Positions 36,995 through 45,864 of a DNA stretch of 64,000 bases are shown here, piece by piece. The notes under the pieces were generated by a model that was not told the DNA's origin, searched no databases, and worked only from the letters and a program-made list of their open reading frames with translations. Source of the stretch: Sphingomonas rhizophila (GTDB taxonomy: Bacteria; Pseudomonadota; Alphaproteobacteria; Sphingomonadales; Sphingomonadaceae); NCBI RefSeq assembly GCF_014396585.1, contig NZ_CP060717.1:62001-126000 (forward strand). Reading direction: 5' to 3'. The translations under genes were made by a program, and so were the position numbers. Position 1 is the stretch's first letter. The number at the start of each line of letters is the position of its first letter.

Positions 36995-37198
36995 ATGTTA
37001 TTTCTGCAAACTTCGAGCGGCTTCATATCCGAACGATTCATCATCAGGCTTGAGGAACGCTCCTCCGACCGATGGGTGGTGCTGTACCAGGTTGGCATGG
37101 AAACACGTCTAGCCGACGTGCATGCCAAGGATGCGCGGGCGCTACTCCAGATTGAAAAGCTCAGCGGGCGCTTCCCGGGACGCCGCTCGATCGCCTGA
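36995..37198 (+). CDS. Possible small hypothetical protein
   Basis: 67 aa from the ATG at 36995, or 87 aa from 36935. The body ERFIIRLEERSSDRWVVLYQVGMETRLADVHAKDARALL reads like a compact beta-alpha domain with balanced composition, which favours a real gene, but there is no clear ribosome site and no family that I recognise. Confidence 0.4.
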   Translation: MLFLQTSSGFISERFIIRLEERSSDRWVVLYQVGMETRLADVHAKDARALLQIEKLSGRFPGRRSIA

Positions 37199-37226
37199 TA
37201 CCTGAACTCGCTTCAGGAGCTATCCG

Positions 37227-37507
37227 TTAACGCGATGCGACCGCTTCGACCTCGGCCGCTCGCGCGTAAAATTCGCTCTTCAAACTGTAGACTTGAAACG
37301 TGCGCGGGTCCGCGCTCTGTGCCGCCAACCGCAGATGGTCAGTCGCTAAACCCACATAGCGCGCGATCCGGTCCGGCGTTGACAGGCCAGATTCGCCAGC
37401 CGTCACCAGATTACGCGCCGGCTGGTCAGGGCAAAACGGGCTGCATCGTCCGGCATCAGTTTCGTTCGAAGGCTATGGCGCATCTTGGCCGCGCCATCGA
37501 TACTCAT
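37227..37507 (-). CDS. Possible small helical protein, broken by a frameshift
   Basis: Two minus-strand frames join into one plausible chain of about 93 aa. The first part from the ATG at 37507 reads MSIDGAAKMRHSLRTKLMPD then DAARFALTSR. The second reads NLVTAGESGLSTPDRIARYV then GLATDHLRLAAQSADPRTF and ends EVEAVASR at 37227. The shift is near 37410-37420, and one added base would restore the frame. Both halves look protein-like and helical. Unknown function. Either an assembly error or a decayed gene. Confidence 0.4.
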
Positions 37508-37622
37508 GCAAACCAGCCTGACCCTCCACCCGGCAGGGGCTCAAGGGTCGAGATGTCGACATCGATTTTCGAACAGGCCGACTTGATGTCGGCGGGCGAC
37601 ATTTGCACGTTCATTGCCCGGC

Positions 37623-37805
37623 TCATCGGGCGATGCCCTTGTCGGCGCATTCACCGGTGTGATGCAATGCTCCGCCAAGGTTCCTGATCATTTCGCCATA
37701 GGCTCGCGACAGCTGTTGATGGGCAATCCGTGCCCCGGGATCGACCGCTGCATCGGCGTTCACCAGCGAAATCTGGTGGCGGGAATAGAGATAATTGAGG
37801 TCCAT
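37623..37805 (-). CDS. Small MDLN-family protein
   Basis: 60 aa from the ATG at 37805. It starts MDLNYLYSRHQISLVNADAA and continues ARIAHQQLSRAYGEMIRNLG. Paralogue of the 53-aa protein at 36564-36725. No membrane segment, mostly helical. I associate the family with sphingomonads but know no function. The 208 bases between it and glpX show nothing recognisable. Confidence 0.6.
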   Translation of the reverse strand: MDLNYLYSRHQISLVNADAAVDPGARIAHQQLSRAYGEMIRNLGGALHHTGECADKGIAR

Positions 37806-38013
37806 CGTGGCCTCCCATGCGTAAGCGAGAGCGCGACGTCTCCCAGCCCCGCCTGGCCTACAAACCAATATGGCGCGATAGGTCCTTGTAACACATGGCT
37901 GACGGATCGCCTAACGGGTGCCTCAGCCTAAGAACGCGATTCTCAGTCCCTCTTATCGTCAAGCACCCGCCGAGCGCCGACTTCGTGGCGGTCACCATCG
38001 GGGAAACGGGCGC

Positions 38014-38991
38014 CTAGGCGACGCCCTTGCGATGTTCACCGGTGATGCGGCGGACGGTGCCGCTGCTGGCGCGCATGACGATGGATTCGGTGCGGATGCA
38101 GTGGTCCTTGCGGCGCTTGACGCCTGACAGCAGCGATCCGTCGGTGACCCCGGTGGCGGCGAAGATGCAGTCGCCCCGCGCCATGTCCTCCAGCTTGTAG
38201 ACGCGGTCGAGGTCCTCGATGCCCCAACGGCGGGCGCGGGCGCGTTCGTCCTCGTTGCGGAACACCAGCCGGCCCTGGATCTGGCCGCCGACGCAGGCCA
38301 GCGCCGCCGCCGCCAGCACGCCTTCCGGCGCGCCGCCCTGGCCGATGTAGATGTCGACGGTGGTGTCGGGGTCGGTGGTGGCGATGACGCCCGCGACGTC
38401 GCCGTCGGGGATCAGCATGATACCGCAGCCCAGCGCGCGCAGCTCCGCGATGATCGACGCGTGACGCGGGCGATCGAGGACGCAGGCGATGATCTCGCCC
38501 GGTTCGACGCCCTTGGCCGCGGCCAGCGCCTGCACGTTGTCAGTGACAGACTTGGTGAGGTCGATCGTGCCTTCGGGATAGCCCGGGCCGATCGCGATCT
38601 TGTCCATATAGGTGTCGGGCGCGTTCAGCAGGCCGCCCCGCTCGGCGATGGCCAGCACGGCCAGCGAATTGGCGCCGCCCTTGGCGGTGATGGTGGTGCC
38701 TTCCAGCGGATCGAGGGCGATGTCGATCGCCGGCCCGCTGCCGATCGCACTGCCGACCTTTTCGCCAATGTAGAGCATCGGCGCTTCGTCGCGCTCACCC
38801 TCGCCAATGACGACCGTGCCGTCCATCGGCAGTTCGTTGAGCGCAGCGCGCATCGCCTCGACCGCGGCGGCGTCGGCGGCTTTTTCATCGCCCCGCCCGA
38901 CCAGCGTGGAGGCGGCGATGGCGGCCGCCTCTGTCACCCGGACCATTTCAAGGACGAGAACGCGGTCGAGGACCGAAGACGGACGAATCAT
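38014..38991 (-). CDS. glpX: Class II fructose-1,6-bisphosphatase
   Basis: 325 aa. Hydrolyses fructose 1,6-bisphosphate to fructose 6-phosphate in gluconeogenesis. Metal- and substrate-site motifs of the GlpX family: VVIGEGERDEAPML, DIALDPLEGTT, IYIGQGGAPEGVLAAAA and ATGVTDGSLL. Full length. In other sphingomonads I remember glpX lying directly next to recJ; here about 2.8 kb of small genes separates them. Confidence 0.94.
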   Translation of the reverse strand: MIRPSSVLDRVLVLEMVRVTEAAAIAASTLVGRGDEKAADAAAVEAMRAALNELPMDGTVVIGEGERDEAPMLYIGEKVGSAIGSGPAIDIALDPLEGTTITAKGGANSLAVLAIAERGGLLNAPDTYMDKIAIGPGYPEGTIDLTKSVTDNVQALAAAKGVEPGEIIACVLDRPRHASIIAELRALGCGIMLIPDGDVAGVIATTDPDTTVDIYIGQGGAPEGVLAAAALACVGGQIQGRLVFRNEDERARARRWGIEDLDRVYKLEDMARGDCIFAATGVTDGSLLSGVKRRKDHCIRTESIVMRASSGTVRRITGEHRKGVA

Positions 38992-39098
38992 GACTGGTTA
39001 AGCCCCCGGATCAGGCAATGCATACGAATGCACGGCCCGATAGGCGGGCGCCGCGCCCCTGTCGAGCAGGGGCGTCGAGCCCGCCGCCCGGTCCGGCG

Positions 39099-39904
39099 TT
39101 ACTTGCCCTTCTTGGGTGCGGGCTTGTCGGCCGCCTTGGGCGTTTCCTTCTTCGGCGGCTTGGGCAGGTGCGCGGTCGCGGCGGCGATCCGCATCATCGC
39201 GCCTGGCGCGGCGTATACCATCTCCGGCATCGTCCCCATCATTGAGCGCATCATTTCCGGATCGAACCACAGGCCGAGGAAATGCGCGCCCATCGCCTTG
39301 CCGCTGTCGGTCGCCAGGAAAGCGTTGATGTCGGCGAGCTGCTTGTCGTTGAAGCGGCGCGCAATGCCGCGGGCAAGGCCCTCTCGGAGTTTCGGCTCGA
39401 TCACCACCGACAGCTTGTCGAGCTCGGTCATGATCGCGCCGCGGGTGAGGCGATAACGTTCGTCGAAGTGGGGATCGTCGGCGGCAAGCCGCTGGCGAAG
39501 GGTCAGGTTGCTGGTGACCTTGGCCGGCATCGGCTTGCCGTCCTTGCCCACCTTGGGCTTGTCGAACATCTCGAAGTCGGAGCCCTTGAGCGCGAGGACG
39601 CGGGTGGCCATCCCGTCCATGAACTCGCCCATTCCCTTGCCGTAGGAACCGGGCGGAAGCAGCGCCATCGCGGTCGATTGCGCCGCGGCCAGCCGCCGGG
39701 GTCGGGCGCCGGTAGCGGCGGGAAGAATTTGTCGAACATCTGCATGACCTTCGCCATCTCGGCGAACGGATCGACGGCGGGCGTGGAATCGGCCGGCTCC
39801 TTGGCGTCCGATTTCGGCGCGACGGTGATGACCTTCGGCGGCGCTGAGGTGGCGGGCTGGGCGACAGGCGTGGCGGCGGCCAGCGCGACGGCGGCGAAAA
39901 GCAT
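39099..39904 (-). CDS. DUF2059-type exported protein (apparent frameshift)
   Basis: About 268 aa after repair. Signal peptide LFAAVALAAATPVAQPA, a Pro-rich stretch, then a helical domain with RLTRGAIMTELDKL and FNDKQLADINAFLATDSGKAM, which fits DUF2059, and a C-terminal Lys/Pro tail (KPPKKETPKAADKPAPKKGK). The frame breaks at GGGG 39698-39701; a fifth G joins PLPAPDP-RRLAAAQSTAMALLPPG. Function unknown. Confidence 0.75.
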
Positions 39905-39966
39905 GGTCGTGAAAACTCCCCCTTTGAAGCGCTCCTTCTAACGTCGCCGGCGAGGCTCGCCAATCG

Positions 39967-40452
39967 TCATTCGGCGTCGTCGGCCTGGTGCATCAGCACT
40001 TCGGAGCGGATGCGCACCGCGCGGCCGGCAAGCTGCGTTTCGTGGAGGAAGATGGCGAACGCCGCGCCAACCGCGATCATGGCGGCGATGAACAACAGGG
40101 CCACCGCCGTTCCCAGCGCCCAGCCGGTCAGGAAGGCGGCGAACAGGAGGACGACGACAGCGCAGATCAAGAGGGCCGAGAGGACCGAGAAGAACACCGT
40201 CCGGCTGACGAGGCGCATGCGGCGGTCGAGCAGGCGGATCTCGCCGACCAGCCGGTCATGTTCCGGCCCGCGGCTGGCCAGCAGCCGCGGCTCCAGCTGG
40301 CGCGCGCGGTCGACGATGCGCGCGAGGCGGCCGGTGGTGACGTTGAGGAAGGCGCCGACGCCGGCCAGCAGGAAGACCGGCGCGACGGCCTGGCTGATGA
40401 TCGTCGCCAGTCGGCCAAGGTCGGGGGCGTGGGGCAGGATCGACGGTTCCAT
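39967..40452 (-). CDS. DUF2721-family membrane protein
   Basis: 161 aa. Three hydrophobic segments (AVAPVFLLAGVGAFL, FFSVLSALLICAVVVLLFAA, LGTAVALLFIAAMIAVGAAFAI), with the cytoplasmic block NVTTGRLARIVDRARQLE between the first two, typical of DUF2721. Function unknown. Flanked by unrelated small genes. Confidence 0.85.
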   Translation of the reverse strand: MEPSILPHAPDLGRLATIISQAVAPVFLLAGVGAFLNVTTGRLARIVDRARQLEPRLLASRGPEHDRLVGEIRLLDRRMRLVSRTVFFSVLSALLICAVVVLLFAAFLTGWALGTAVALLFIAAMIAVGAAFAIFLHETQLAGRAVRIRSEVLMHQADDAE

Positions 40453-40494
40453 GCCCGGGCTATGCCCCAGGCGGCGCGCAAAGGCGAGGCGGTC

Positions 40495-40893
40495 CTAGCG
40501 GTAGGGGTAGGGGCCGTACCCGTCGGGATAGGGGCCGTAATAGCCGTTACCACGCCCCGTCTCGAAGCTGACGGCCGCCGTGCCCTGGCTGCCGATCGGG
40601 ACGACGGCGGTGCCGAAGGCAGAGCGATAGCCGCCCGTGCCGACGGCGAATCCCATCTCGCCGTGAAGGGGACGTACCGGCTTTTCCGGTTCCAAGGAGG
40701 GTGCGATCATGTCGGTGTGCCGAGTGTAACCGGCGTCCTGCGCCTCTCGCTTGGCCGCGGCCTCGTCGAGTACCCTCTGGATCTCCGCTTCGCTCAGGCG
40801 GTGTTCGCCCTTGATATCAGCGGCCTGCGCGACACCGGGCGCGGCGAGGGCGATCACCAATACTGCCAATCGCAATCTCACGCGCTTCTCCAT
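40495..40893 (-). CDS. Exported hypothetical protein with Gly/Tyr/Pro tail
   Basis: 132 aa from the ATG at 40893. Signal peptide LRLAVLVIALAAPGVAQAA, then a charged helical stretch (EHRLSEAEIQRVLDEAAAKRE), a middle with MGFAVGTGGYRSAFGTAVVP, and the tail YYGPYPDGYGPYPYR. Probably periplasmic or surface-associated. No family recognised. Confidence 0.68.
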   Translation of the reverse strand: MEKRVRLRLAVLVIALAAPGVAQAADIKGEHRLSEAEIQRVLDEAAAKREAQDAGYTRHTDMIAPSLEPEKPVRPLHGEMGFAVGTGGYRSAFGTAVVPIGSQGTAAVSFETGRGNGYYGPYPDGYGPYPYR

Positions 40894-40954
40894 TTGGCCA
40901 GAAGATGAGCGCCATCGCCTTTCAATCGGATGAACGAGTTTCATGACGTCCTTG

Positions 40955-41626
40955 TCATTCGTCGTTCTGTGCCATCTTCAGATAATGCCCGGCCAGCGGC
41001 AGCACCTCGTCCGGTCGTTCGGCAACGCAGTGCGCGCCGGCGTCGGTTAACTCCTCTCGCTCGTGGTATCCCCAGGCCGCGCCGATGGCGCCGCACCCGG
41101 CGTTAATGGCGCAGCCCATGTCCCAGGCAGTGTCGCCGATGAAAACCGTATGCTCGGGAAGCGCCGATGCTTCCTCCATCGCCGCCAGGGCCATGCCCGG
41201 CGCGGGCTTGGACGGGTTGCGGTCCGCGGTTTGCAGCGTGACGAAGCGATCGTGCAGGCCGTGACTGTCGAGGCAATGGCGGAGGCCGCGGTCACTTTTG
41301 CCGGTGGCGACGCCCAGCGCCCATCCGTCCGCTTCCATCGCATCGAGCAAGTCGACGATGCCCTCGAACAGCGGCTCTTCGACCTGCCCGGCGCCGCGCA
41401 GGCCGATAAACGCTTCCTTGTAGGTTTCGGCCAGCGCGACATGGTCACCGTCGGGCACCAGCGCGGCCATTGCCTCGACCAGGCTGAGGCCGATGACCTT
41501 GCGGGTCAGCTCGCGCGGCGGGCAGGCGAGGCCGTGGGCGGGCAGCGCCAGTTCCAGCGCACGGTGGATCGTCGCGCCGCTGTCGACCAGCGTGCCGTCG
41601 CAATCGAAGATCGCCAGCCGGGTCAC
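40955..41626 (-). CDS. HAD-family phosphatase (phosphoglycolate phosphatase-like)
   Basis: 223 aa from the GTG at 41626, overlapping the stop of the pseudouridine synthase gene (GTGA). HAD motifs: FDCDGTLVDSG (nucleophile Asp), GVATGKSDRG (motif II), NPSKPAPG (Lys, motif III) and FIGDTAWDMGCA (motif IV). The cap position and length fit Gph-like enzymes. Likely a small-molecule phosphatase. The frame stays open upstream to 42220 but only as a shadow of the neighbouring gene. Confidence 0.86.
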   Translation of the reverse strand: MTRLAIFDCDGTLVDSGATIHRALELALPAHGLACPPRELTRKVIGLSLVEAMAALVPDGDHVALAETYKEAFIGLRGAGQVEEPLFEGIVDLLDAMEADGWALGVATGKSDRGLRHCLDSHGLHDRFVTLQTADRNPSKPAPGMALAAMEEASALPEHTVFIGDTAWDMGCAINAGCGAIGAAWGYHEREELTDAGAHCVAERPDEVLPLAGHYLKMAQNDE

Positions 41627-42777
41627 TTGCGCTTGGTCGGGCGGCGGGCCGGCCGCTTGGGCGCCGGTTGGCTGCCCCGCGCGCGCCGCTCGCCCTTGCG
41701 GGCCTTGCGCGCTGTCTTGGCGGCGGCGGCGGCACGGCGCGCCTTGGTCTCGGGCGCCTTGGCGGGATCGGGCGTGTCGAGCGGCATCATCTCGCCCGCC
41801 ATCGTCTCGAATCCCAGCGTTTCCAGGCTTTCGGCGAAATGCGGCGGAAGTTCCGCCGTCAGGTCGATCGGCTTGCCATCCATGCCGTCGACCTTCAGCC
41901 GGCGGGCATGGAGGTGCATCTTGCGGCTGATCCCGCCGGTCAGGAATGCAGCGGCGCCGCCATATTTGGCATCGCCGATAATCGGGTGGCCGATGGCCGC
42001 CATGTGGGCGCGAAGCTGGTGCGTGCGCCCGGTCAGCGGCTGCAGCTCGACCCAGGCGGCGCGATTGCCGGCGCGGTCGATCAACCGGTAGCGGGTGCGC
42101 GCGGGCAGGCCGTTTTCCTCGTCGACGTGCATCTTTTCGCCGCCGGTTCCCGGCTGCTTGGCGAGCGGCGCATCGATCTGCCCTTCCTCCAGGCTCGGCA
42201 CGCCGACCACCAGCGCCCAATAGACCTTGCGCGCGGTGCGACCCGAAAAGGCCTTGGCGAAATGCCCCGCCGCGCGTGCCGATCGTGCGACCAGCAGCGC
42301 GCCGCTGGTGTCCTTGTCGAGGCGGTGGACCAGCTTCGGCCGATGCCCGTCGTCATCGGCCAGCCCGTCGAGCAGGCGGTCGAGGTGCTGGACGGTCTTG
42401 GTCCCGCCCTGGGTTGCCAGGCCGGGCGGCTTGTTGAGCATGAACCAGTCGCGGCCGCGGCCGATGACCATTTCGCGCACGAATTCCATCTCGTCGTCGC
42501 TCAGCGGCTCGACGATCCGCTTCGGCCGCGCGCCCGGCCCCTCCGCCTGGGCGGGTTCGGCCGGAGGGACGCGCAGCACCTGCCCGGCTTCCAGCCGATC
42601 GCCCGGGGTGGCGCGCTTGCCGTCGACGCGCAGCTGTCCGGTCCGCGCCCAGCGCGACACGAGGTTGAAGCTGACGTCCGGCAGGTTGCGCTTGAACCAG
42701 CGGTCGAGACGAATGCCGTCGTCGTCGTCGCCGACGGTGAAGCTGCGAACATTGTCGCCGGTGGCGGGGGTGGACAT
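41623..42777 (-). CDS. RluC/RluD-type rRNA pseudouridine synthase
   Basis: 384 aa. An S4 RNA-binding domain (DGIRLDRWFKRNLPDVSFNLV) is followed by the pseudouridine synthase domain with the catalytic block HRLDKDTSGALLVAR and GRTHQLRAHMAAIGHPI. The last 45 or so residues form a very basic Lys/Arg/Ala/Pro tail. Modifies uridines in 23S rRNA, probably as RluC. Followed by the coupled HAD phosphatase gene. Confidence 0.9.
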   Translation of the reverse strand: MSTPATGDNVRSFTVGDDDDGIRLDRWFKRNLPDVSFNLVSRWARTGQLRVDGKRATPGDRLEAGQVLRVPPAEPAQAEGPGARPKRIVEPLSDDEMEFVREMVIGRGRDWFMLNKPPGLATQGGTKTVQHLDRLLDGLADDDGHRPKLVHRLDKDTSGALLVARSARAAGHFAKAFSGRTARKVYWALVVGVPSLEEGQIDAPLAKQPGTGGEKMHVDEENGLPARTRYRLIDRAGNRAAWVELQPLTGRTHQLRAHMAAIGHPIIGDAKYGGAAAFLTGGISRKMHLHARRLKVDGMDGKPIDLTAELPPHFAESLETLGFETMAGEMMPLDTPDPAKAPETKARRAAAAAKTARKARKGERRARGSQPAPKRPARRPTKRK

Positions 42778-42786
42778 GGCGGCGCC

Positions 42787-43158
42787 TTAGCCGTTCGGCG
42801 AACTTTCTGCCATTGCCCAATGATCGAACGTCACCTGTTGCAGTTTTCGAATGAATCGCGCCGCCTGCGGGCCCTCCCACGGACCGGTGTAGCCATGAGG
42901 CTTGCCACCGCCGCCGATCCACCAGCCTTGCCCGGGCAGGCCGTCCGACTGGCGAACGACCAGCACCGCCAGCTCCGGCTCACCGCGCTCCGCCGCTTCT
43001 TCGTCGACCACGGCCAGCGTCTTGCACAGAGCGCGCATCCTGGGCCGCGAGAAATGGTGGCCAAGCCGTTCCAGCAGTTCCGAATAGGTCAGCGGGTGAC
43101 CGGCGGCCGCCGCGGCGACGAGATGCGCCCGAACATCGGCCGCATCGCCGATGTTCAT
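42787..43158 (-). CDS. Conserved-looking hypothetical protein
   Basis: 123 aa, cytoplasmic. N-terminal helical part (LTYSELLERLGHHFSRPRMRALCKTL) and C-terminal part with GWWIGGGGKPHGYTGPWEGPQA. The first half has the look of a winged-helix or small DNA-binding domain, but I cannot assign a family. The start overlaps the stop of the DUF4893 gene by 4 nt. Confidence 0.7.
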   Translation of the reverse strand: MNIGDAADVRAHLVAAAAAGHPLTYSELLERLGHHFSRPRMRALCKTLAVVDEEAAERGEPELAVLVVRQSDGLPGQGWWIGGGGKPHGYTGPWEGPQAARFIRKLQQVTFDHWAMAESSPNG

Positions 43159-43841
43159 GGGGCGGGCTGGTCGGCGACCGGGGTCAGTTCGAACACTTCC
43201 AGTTTCGATCCGTCCTGCGGGAACGGAATGACGAGGCGCCAGCGGAACGGCGCGATCCGTTCGAACAACCCGGCCATGTCACGCTTCGGATCGTCGCCAT
43301 AGGCGCGCGCCTCTTCCTCGTTGCCCAGGGCGAGGGTGCCGAGGAAGACGAGGCGGTTGGGCGAGTCATCCTCCCACAGGCGGCCGGCCGGCCGCTGGCT
43401 TCCGGTCTGCTTGACGATGGTGAACAGGTCCCCTTCCAGCCCGATGTAGCAGAAGAACGGCTTGAACCGCTCGAACGTCGGGCCCTTTTTCGAATCGCGG
43501 CCCAGGGTGACCAGGCGGCAGCGATAGCTGCCCGGGGTTGGCGCCGGCCGCGGCAGGGCGGCATTCGGCTTCAGCAGGTCTCCTTCGTCGGCGACCTCCT
43601 TCGCATGGGCGCGCTTCGCCTCGGCAAGACCTTGCGCCCAGGCGATCGACGATCGGTCGATCCGGCTCTTGTCGGCCAGGCTTGCGATGCCCTGCCAGGC
43701 TTTCGCCTTGGTGACCTCCTCCACCGCGACGGGTGGGGCGGACTTCGGCGCGGGCGCCGGGACGCAAGCCGACAGGGCCGCAAGGCCCATCAGTGCAGGC
43801 AGGGCAGCAATGGAAATCCGGTGCTTCAGGCGCAAAACCAT
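43155..43841 (-). CDS. DUF4893-type lipoprotein
   Basis: 228 aa from the ATG at 43841. Lipoprotein signal with lipobox LSAC, then ADKSRIDRSSIAWAQGLAEA and the C-terminal SYRCRLVTLG, FFCYIGLEG and MAGLFERIAPFRWRLVIPFP, a pattern I associate with DUF4893. Function unknown. It is divergent from rarD across a 127-base gap that presumably holds both promoters. Confidence 0.76.
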   Translation of the reverse strand: MVLRLKHRISIAALPALMGLAALSACVPAPAPKSAPPVAVEEVTKAKAWQGIASLADKSRIDRSSIAWAQGLAEAKRAHAKEVADEGDLLKPNAALPRPAPTPGSYRCRLVTLGRDSKKGPTFERFKPFFCYIGLEGDLFTIVKQTGSQRPAGRLWEDDSPNRLVFLGTLALGNEEEARAYGDDPKRDMAGLFERIAPFRWRLVIPFPQDGSKLEVFELTPVADQPAP

Positions 43842-43968
43842 TCTCCCATCCGCAAACGCCAACGCTCCGGTCCGGGCTCCAAGGTGGCAGGCGGCGAAGC
43901 CGCTGGCAACTACCGCGCCATTGACCACATGCCTTGACTTGGCGTTCTCCCGGACTAGCCCGCGCCCG

Positions 43969-44892
43969 ATGAACGACGCAGCCCCCCTGTCGGCGGACCA
44001 CCACCGCCATCGCGCCCGTGCCGGGGTCGGCTTTGGCCTCGCGGCCTATGGCCTGTGGGGTATTCTTCCGGTCTATTTCAAAATGGTTGCGGACGTGTCG
44101 CCGTTCGACATCGTCGCACACCGGGTGGTCTGGTCGATGGTCCTGCTGGGACTGGGCATCACCCTGTTCGGCCGATGGGCGGTGGTCCGCGCCGCAATCG
44201 CCGATCGCCGCAGCATTCGCCTGCTGGCGGTCACCGCAACTCTGATTGCCGGCAACTGGCTGCTCTACGTCCACGCGATCAATTCAGGGCACATCCTCGC
44301 CGGAAGCCTCGGCTATTACCTGAACCCCCTCGCCAACATCCTGCTGGGCCGGTTCCTGCTGTCGGAGCGGTTGACCAGGCTGCAATGGCTGGCGGTCGCG
44401 CTTGCGGGGGCGGGGGTCGCGGTCCTCGCCGCCGGCGCGCTGGAGACGTTGTGGATCAGCCTGACGCTCTGCTTCAGCTTCGCCTTCTACGGTTTCTTCC
44501 GCAAGGGAATCGCGGTCGACTCCGTGACCGGACTGACGATCGAAACCATGATGCTGTTTCCACTCGCCACCGCCTGGCTGGCGTTGGGCCTCGCCGACGG
44601 CCGCGCGGCGCTTGGAGACGATGCGGCAACCTTCGGGCTTCTGGCCAGCGCCGGCGTCCTGTCGACCGCGCCACTGCTGCTGTTCACCGAAGCGGCGAGG
44701 CGCCTGCGCTATTCAACCGTCGGCATGCTGCAGTTCATCGCGCCGACACTGCAATTCCTGCTGGCGGTGTTCATCTACGGCGAGCCGCTTCGCCAGGCGC
44801 ATATCGCCGCGTTCGCCGCCATCTGGATCGCTCTGGCGCTTTACATTGCCAGTTCGGTTCACGCCGCGCGCCGGGTGCCGTTGCCGGAATGA
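43969..44892 (+). CDS. rarD: RarD-type EamA-family permease
   Basis: 307 aa, ten hydrophobic segments in two EamA repeats. RarD marks: GLAAYGLWGILPVYFK, AHRVVWSMVLLGL, NWLLYVHAINSGHILAGSLGYYLNPL and LRYSTVGMLQFIAPTLQFLL. Inner-membrane drug/metabolite-type transporter with unknown substrate. Confidence 0.9.
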   Translation: MNDAAPLSADHHRHRARAGVGFGLAAYGLWGILPVYFKMVADVSPFDIVAHRVVWSMVLLGLGITLFGRWAVVRAAIADRRSIRLLAVTATLIAGNWLLYVHAINSGHILAGSLGYYLNPLANILLGRFLLSERLTRLQWLAVALAGAGVAVLAAGALETLWISLTLCFSFAFYGFFRKGIAVDSVTGLTIETMMLFPLATAWLALGLADGRAALGDDAATFGLLASAGVLSTAPLLLFTEAARRLRYSTVGMLQFIAPTLQFLLAVFIYGEPLRQAHIAAFAAIWIALALYIASSVHAARRVPLPE

Positions 44893-44916
44893 TTCACTCA
44901 GGTTAGTCTTCGCGCC

Positions 44917-45510
44917 ATGGCCACGCGCGACCCCCGTATTGACGCCTACATCGCCGGGAAGAATGCGTTCGCTCATCCGATCCTCCAGCACATTCGTGAT
45001 CGCATCCACGCGGTGGTGCCGGATGTCGAAGAGACGTTGAAATGGGGTGCGCCTGCCTACCTCAAAGACGGGTCGATCCTGGCGATCACTGCCGCGTTCA
45101 AGGCCCATGCGGCGCTCAATTTCTGGCGAGGCGGCGAGATTGCCGGTGGCGATGCCAAGGCCGGCGCAATGGGGCAGTTCGGAAAGCTCCAATCGGTCGA
45201 CGACCTTCCCGCCAATCTTGACGAGATCATCGCGGAAGCGGCAGCCTTGGCGGCGACCGCCCCCGCCTCACGCAGGCCGAAGACGGCGGACAAGGCGCCG
45301 GTCGAGCTTCATCCCGAGTTCGCGGACGCGCTCGCCGCCAATCCGACTGCCCGGGCGACGCTTGACGGTTTCAGCTCCAGCGCGAGGCGCGACTATCTGG
45401 AATGGATCGCGGAGGCCAAGCAGGACGCCACCCGCGCCAAGCGGATCGCGACCGCCGTCGAATGGCTGGCGGAAGGCAAAAAGCGCCACTGGAAGTATGA
45501 GAATTGCTGA
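44917..45510 (+). CDS. DUF1801/YdeI-type protein
   Basis: 197 aa. The N-terminal DUF1801 domain (HIRDRIHAVVPDVEETLKWG, NFWRGGEI) is joined by an Ala/Pro linker to a C-terminal OmdA/YdeI-like segment (ARRDYLEWIAEAKQDATRAKRI, GKKRHWKYENC). The family has been linked to bacteriocin or peptide tolerance through YdeI, but its biochemical role is not established. Cytoplasmic. Confidence 0.84.
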   Translation: MATRDPRIDAYIAGKNAFAHPILQHIRDRIHAVVPDVEETLKWGAPAYLKDGSILAITAAFKAHAALNFWRGGEIAGGDAKAGAMGQFGKLQSVDDLPANLDEIIAEAAALAATAPASRRPKTADKAPVELHPEFADALAANPTARATLDGFSSSARRDYLEWIAEAKQDATRAKRIATAVEWLAEGKKRHWKYENC

Positions 45511-45561
45511 GCGTCACGCTCCTGTGCGTACCGGTCCACCTATTTCGCGGGGGTTGCGGGC

Positions 45562-45861
45562 ATGAGCGAGGGCGAGGTTCCACGGCAAGGTGAGCGGCGG
45601 CCGCTGAGCTGCGAGATCGAGTTCCGGCGGCGCGGCGATGTCGCCTATCGGGTCGACCTGATCGACCTGTCACCGCAGGGCTGCCGCATCAATCCGCCGA
45701 TCCGGGTCAATCCCGACGAAGGCGTGTGGCTCAAAATCCCCGGCATGGAAGCCATCCCGGCGCGGGTCGCCTGGGCCAAGGAATGGGACGTCGGCATCGA
45801 ATTCGAACGGCCGTTCTACCCGTCCGTTTTCGACATGGTCGTGCAACGCCTTGAGGGCTGA
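45562..45861 (+). CDS. PilZ-domain protein
   Basis: 99 aa, a single PilZ domain. The typical core DLSPQGCRI and the strand VWLKIPGMEAIPARVAWAKEWDVGIEFE are present. The N-terminal Arg-rich motif is GERRPLSCEIEF, so the c-di-GMP-binding RxxxR is imperfect and binding is uncertain. Often couples second messenger to motility or polysaccharide. It ends 3 nt before the convergent phaC stop. Confidence 0.84.
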   Translation: MSEGEVPRQGERRPLSCEIEFRRRGDVAYRVDLIDLSPQGCRINPPIRVNPDEGVWLKIPGMEAIPARVAWAKEWDVGIEFERPFYPSVFDMVVQRLEG

Positions 45862-45864
45862 GGC

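Noticed and set aside
37235-37687. 150-aa plus-strand open frame
   Set aside because: Pro/Arg/Ser-rich composition without motifs, and overlaid by more protein-like minus-strand frames.
39053-39075. GC-rich hairpin GCCCCTG/CAGGGGC between the DUF2059 gene and glpX
   Set aside because: No T-run in either direction and a short stem; not convincing as a terminator.
41627-42220. HAD phosphatase frame extended upstream to 421 aa
   Set aside because: The extension is a shadow of the pseudouridine synthase gene; the HAD domain starts at the GTG at 41626.
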